From positions 1-44,374 of the forward strand of contig VBHI01000200.1 of NCBI GenBank assembly GCA_005881495.1: a stretch of 44,374 nt of DNA. Direction: 5' to 3'. The DNA comes from Chloroflexota bacterium. Lineage in GTDB: Bacteria; Chloroflexota; Ktedonobacteria; Ktedonobacterales; Ktedonobacteraceae. Shown in pieces: positions 42,134 to 44,374 of the stretch; the stretch's first letter is position 1, and every line of letters starts with the position of its first letter. Made by a program: the position numbers and the translations under genes. The notes beneath the pieces were generated by a model that did no database searches, was not told the DNA's origin, and saw nothing but the letters and a program-made list of their open reading frames with translations.

Positions 42134-42306
42134 TGTATTTTCTAACCTTAACCTTTGTAACTGTTTCAGGTGTTTCAGGTGTTTCAGGTGTTTCAGGTAA
42201 GTTTGAGTCGAAGTGGCTCACTGTTTCAAGAGTTTCAGGTGTTTCAGGTGTTTCAGGTGTTGCAGATGGAGCCTGTCTGTTTTTTCTAACTCTAACACTT
42301 GTAACT
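42134..42306 (+). repeat. 9-bp minisatellite (two arrays) flanked by 29-bp near-repeats
   Basis: The unit GTTTCAGGT occurs four times without interruption at 42163-42198. After a 24-nt spacer a second array runs from 42223 to 42267 (one degenerate unit, three perfect units, one degenerate unit). A 29-bp sequence directly before array 1 (42134-42162) recurs with 24 of 29 identities at 42278-42306, ten bases after array 2. The repeat length is a multiple of three, giving Val-Ser-Gly repeats in one frame, but that frame (42058-42318) has no SD and is not considered a gene. The function is unknown. Confidence 0.9.
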
Positions 42307-42407
42307 CGTATATTTTGAGGAAGAACATCACTAAACTCAATACAATAAACTCTGGAAAATCACACAAAAACCACAATGCACAATGAGACGTTTGAAGGAG
42401 AAAATGC

Positions 42408-42848
42408 ATGGATGCCCGTTTTTACAACAGCAACAGCCTGAATATCGAACAGCTCGCCACTGATTTGGAACATTTCTATCGCAGTCAGGGTTACCAGGTA
42501 CAGCAGATTGCCAACAACGACCAGATTATGATACAGTTGAAAAAGGGCAGCGATCTTGAGTCCATCGTTGGAATGCAAGCAGCCCTCACTGTAACGATCC
42601 AGCGTACTGCTGGCGGTGTAATGGCCGCTGTCGGCCAGCAAAAATGGATCGACAAGGCCGCGGTTGGTGTTGTCGGCATCGCTATTCCTCCCCTCTGGCC
42701 TCTGCTTATCACAGCGGGATTTGGAGCGTTCCGCCAGGCCGGACTCGCCAACCAGGTCATGTCAATACTCGATGGATTGGTACACCAGCAGCAACCCGAC
42801 GTAAAAACAGGGCCAGTACCGGCGTCCCCGCCGCAGTCACAACCGTAA
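42408..42848 (+). CDS. Membrane-associated protein, paralogue of the N-terminal domain of the next gene
   Basis: A 146-residue protein beginning MDARFYNSNSLNIEQLATDL. Residues 1-~70 form a small alpha/beta-like domain (YRSQGYQVQQIANNDQIMIQLKKGSDLES), followed by a hydrophobic part (about 85-108, AAVGVVGIAIPPLWPLLITAGFGAF) and a Pro-rich tail. The next gene starts with a clearly homologous ~125-residue region. Function unknown; the YQVQ and MIQLKKG pattern suggests a conserved binding domain found in this lineage. GAAGGAG lies upstream of ATG 42408. It is 53 bp before its paralogue, so a tandem duplication within one operon is likely. Confidence 0.75.
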   Translation: MDARFYNSNSLNIEQLATDLEHFYRSQGYQVQQIANNDQIMIQLKKGSDLESIVGMQAALTVTIQRTAGGVMAAVGQQKWIDKAAVGVVGIAIPPLWPLLITAGFGAFRQAGLANQVMSILDGLVHQQQPDVKTGPVPASPPQSQP

Positions 42849-42901
42849 GCAAACTCGGACATCGGACCCGATTTATCGCGTCCCCGTAAGGAGAGAGTAG
42901 T

Positions 42902-44374
42902 ATGGATGCGCGTTTTTACAACTCAGACGACATAGATATCGAGCAGCTTGCCAATAACCTGGAAAATGTCTACCGCGCGCAAGGCTATCAGGCACAACAC
43001 GTAGGCAACAATAACCAGGTCATGGTACAGTTGAAAAAAGGCAGCGATTTTGAGGCCCTGATCGGCATGCAAGCAGCCCTGAGCGTCATTCTCCAGCGCT
43101 CAGGCGGTGGCTTACTCGCCATGATAGGCCAGCAAAGATGGATCGACAAGGCGGCAGTAGGAGCAGTCGGTATTATCGCCGCTCCAGTGCTCTGGCCCCT
43201 CATGCTAACCGCGGGAGCCGGAGCAATCAGGCAGGCAAGTCTTGGCAACCAGGTGTTAAACGTGGTAGATGGCCTGGTGCGCCAACAGCGGCCTGACATC
43301 CAGGTAGGGCCGGTACCGGTACAAATCGTGCCACAAATTCAACAGCAATGGGCGCCACCGCCGCCACAGTATGCACCGCCAATGCCCGTTTACACACCAC
43401 CACAAATCATTGATGCGCAATCAGCACCCGCGCCAACAGCTAAGAGGTTGCGCTGTCCAAGCTGTAACACGCCCTATGAACCCGGCGATACATTCTGCAC
43501 TGGCTGCGGCAAGGCATTGGTCACCCTCTGCCCCAACTGTAAGACCGAGATAAAAGACAATGTCTCCTTCTGCCCAAAATGTGGAGCGTCGATCTTCCAG
43601 GCAGGCGCTCCGACAGAGGTAGCTCAACCAGTACAACCACCACCCCAACCGCAGCAGCCAACTTACACTCCACCGCCACCTCAGGTGCAAGTGCAGTACC
43701 CACCGCCGCCGCCACAGATGCCGGTGTATACGCCACCACCTGAGCCAGAGCCATACGTACCTCCTGTACCCAAAGAGCCGCCTGTGCAGCCAAAAACGAC
43801 CATCACCTATACTCCGGCTGCCTCCAAACCGGCCACGCCGGCGGCACCCAAGCAGCCACCACAACAGGAGGTCTATTACACGCCGCCACCGGATCTGCCG
43901 GCTGCGCCGCCCAAACCGCGGACACCTCCGGTGAATCCGCAGCCCATCAAGCCGAAGCCACAGGCGCCTAAGAAAGAGGAGGTCTACTATACACCTCCGG
44001 CCGATCTGCAACCGGCGCCTACGGTACCCAAACCGATTGAGGCCAAACCTGCCAGCCAGCCAGCGTTTGACCCCAAAGCCGTCTGGGGCACTGTAACCTT
44101 TAGCGATGGGAAGCAGGTAAAACTCGCCGGTGAGCGCGCCCTCGTTGGTCGTTACGATCACGACGTTGGTGGTGTCCAACCAGAGGTAGACCTGAGCAAT
44201 ACACAGGGGTCAGACACTGTCTCACGTATTCACGCCACGATCGAGCATATTGGCAGTGCCTATACAGTGACCGACCTGAACAGCACCAATGCCACGCGCC
44301 TCAACAACAAGCGCCTGGTACCCGACCAGCCTACCACTATCAACGATGGAGACACTCTCACCTTCGGCAAAGTA
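42902..44374 (+). CDS. FHA-domain protein with double zinc ribbon and Pro-rich linker, cut by the window edge
   Basis: 491 codons are visible and the gene runs off the right end. Residues 1-125 repeat the preceding gene product (MDARFYNSDDIDIEQLAN..., hydrophobic part about 84-108). Then follow a Pro/Gln linker, a double zinc ribbon (Cys185, 188, 199, 202 and Cys210, 213, 224, 227), about 165 residues very rich in Pro with repeated YYTPPPDL/YTPPP phrases, and from about 394 an FHA domain: LVGRYDHD, SRIHATIEHI, LNSTNATRLNN, INDGDTLTFGKV. FHA domains bind phospho-threonine peptides, so it is a candidate partner of a Ser/Thr kinase such as that at 3626-5146; the link is inference. GTAAGGAGAG precedes ATG 42902. 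Its 3' end and any further domain are outside the window. Confidence 0.85.
   Translation, partial: MDARFYNSDDIDIEQLANNLENVYRAQGYQAQHVGNNNQVMVQLKKGSDFEALIGMQAALSVILQRSGGGLLAMIGQQRWIDKAAVGAVGIIAAPVLWPLMLTAGAGAIRQASLGNQVLNVVDGLVRQQRPDIQVGPVPVQIVPQIQQQWAPPPPQYAPPMPVYTPPQIIDAQSAPAPTAKRLRCPSCNTPYEPGDTFCTGCGKALVTLCPNCKTEIKDNVSFCPKCGASIFQAGAPTEVAQPVQPPPQPQQPTYTPPPPQVQVQYPPPPPQMPVYTPPPEPEPYVPPVPKEPPVQPKTTITYTPAASKPATPAAPKQPPQQEVYYTPPPDLPAAPPKPRTPPVNPQPIKPKPQAPKKEEVYYTPPADLQPAPTVPKPIEAKPASQPAFDPKAVWGTVTFSDGKQVKLAGERALVGRYDHDVGGVQPEVDLSNTQGSDTVSRIHATIEHIGSAYTVTDLNSTNATRLNNKRLVPDQPTTINDGDTLTFGKV

Noticed and set aside
42163..42267. CRISPR array
   Set aside because: Units are only 9 bp, directly abutting, without unique spacers, and no cas genes are present.
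42058..42318. Plus-strand frame with Val-Ser-Gly repeats
   Set aside because: The repeats come from the 9-bp minisatellite; there is no SD and the flanks are also repeated DNA.
43421..44179. Minus-strand frame of 252 codons, very rich in Arg, Trp and Leu
   Set aside because: It is the antisense shadow of the Pro-rich and zinc-ribbon part of the FHA gene; its composition reflects complementary Pro codons.

Overview
The window looks like a chromosomal segment of a Chloroflexota bacterium of the Ktedonobacteria type. This is inferred from gene content and was not tested by any search. The clues are a monoderm-style gene set, a Ser/Thr kinase and an FHA protein each carrying zinc ribbons, an XRE regulator with an MmyB-like ligand-binding domain, tnpB-type elements, and many small lineage-specific proteins with clean Shine-Dalgarno (SD) sites.

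Layout. (1) 1-750: transposon and transporter debris, namely the start of a TnpB gene running off the left edge, the last 69 codons of a sugar ABC permease, and a hairpin. (2) 746-6430, minus strand: GH57-like glycosidase, HNH endonuclease, tRNA-Pro(CGG), zinc-ribbon Ser/Thr kinase, YchF GTPase. (3) 6796-21658: a surface-polysaccharide locus. One membrane-anchored alpha/alpha-toroid protein is on the minus strand. Divergent from it are GT2 glycosyltransferase, sugar-nucleotide epimerase, LPG-synthase-type membrane protein, HlyD-like adaptor with a 156-bp internal duplication, TPR membrane protein, a large GT39-like transferase fused to lectin-like modules, GT4 glycosyltransferase, and a secreted PQQ-type beta-propeller. 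(4) 21796-25972: FmdB-type zinc ribbon plus membrane protein with their own promoter, aldehyde dehydrogenase, and transcription terminator Rho with a long leader and an overlapping upstream mini-ORF. (5) 26170-31244: a small membrane protein, an FtsB/DivIC-like protein, a candidate ~184-nt non-coding RNA, peptidase C26, a GAF/AT-hook protein, a methyltransferase and a 76-aa protein. (6) 31245-40314: a four-gene fatty-acid beta-oxidation operon (fadD-fadE-fadA-fadN, minus strand) with a divergent XRE/MmyB-type regulator, then a PadR regulator. (7) 40315-42407: repeats, a tnpB pseudogene lacking its zinc finger and third RuvC motif, a nested inverted repeat and a 9-bp minisatellite. (8) 42408-44374: two paralogous genes, the second extended by a double zinc ribbon, a Pro-rich linker and an FHA domain cut by the right edge.

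How the genes work together. The strongest functional unit is the beta-oxidation operon: acyl-CoA synthetase, acyl-CoA dehydrogenase, bifunctional hydratase/dehydrogenase and thiolase, probably controlled by the divergent regulator, whose ligand-domain family is linked to fatty acids. The polysaccharide locus combines sugar activation, two or three glycosyltransferases, envelope proteins and extracytoplasmic carbohydrate-active proteins. No dedicated polymerase or ABC exporter is visible in it.

The most original observations are the rho leader with a 16-codon overlapping ORF, the promoter-rod-terminator RNA unit at 27262-27480, near-identical leaderless promoter layouts in front of both tnpB genes, and the repeat-rich segment at 41884-42306. 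No complete new defence or mobile system could be demonstrated. All functions are read from motifs by eye.
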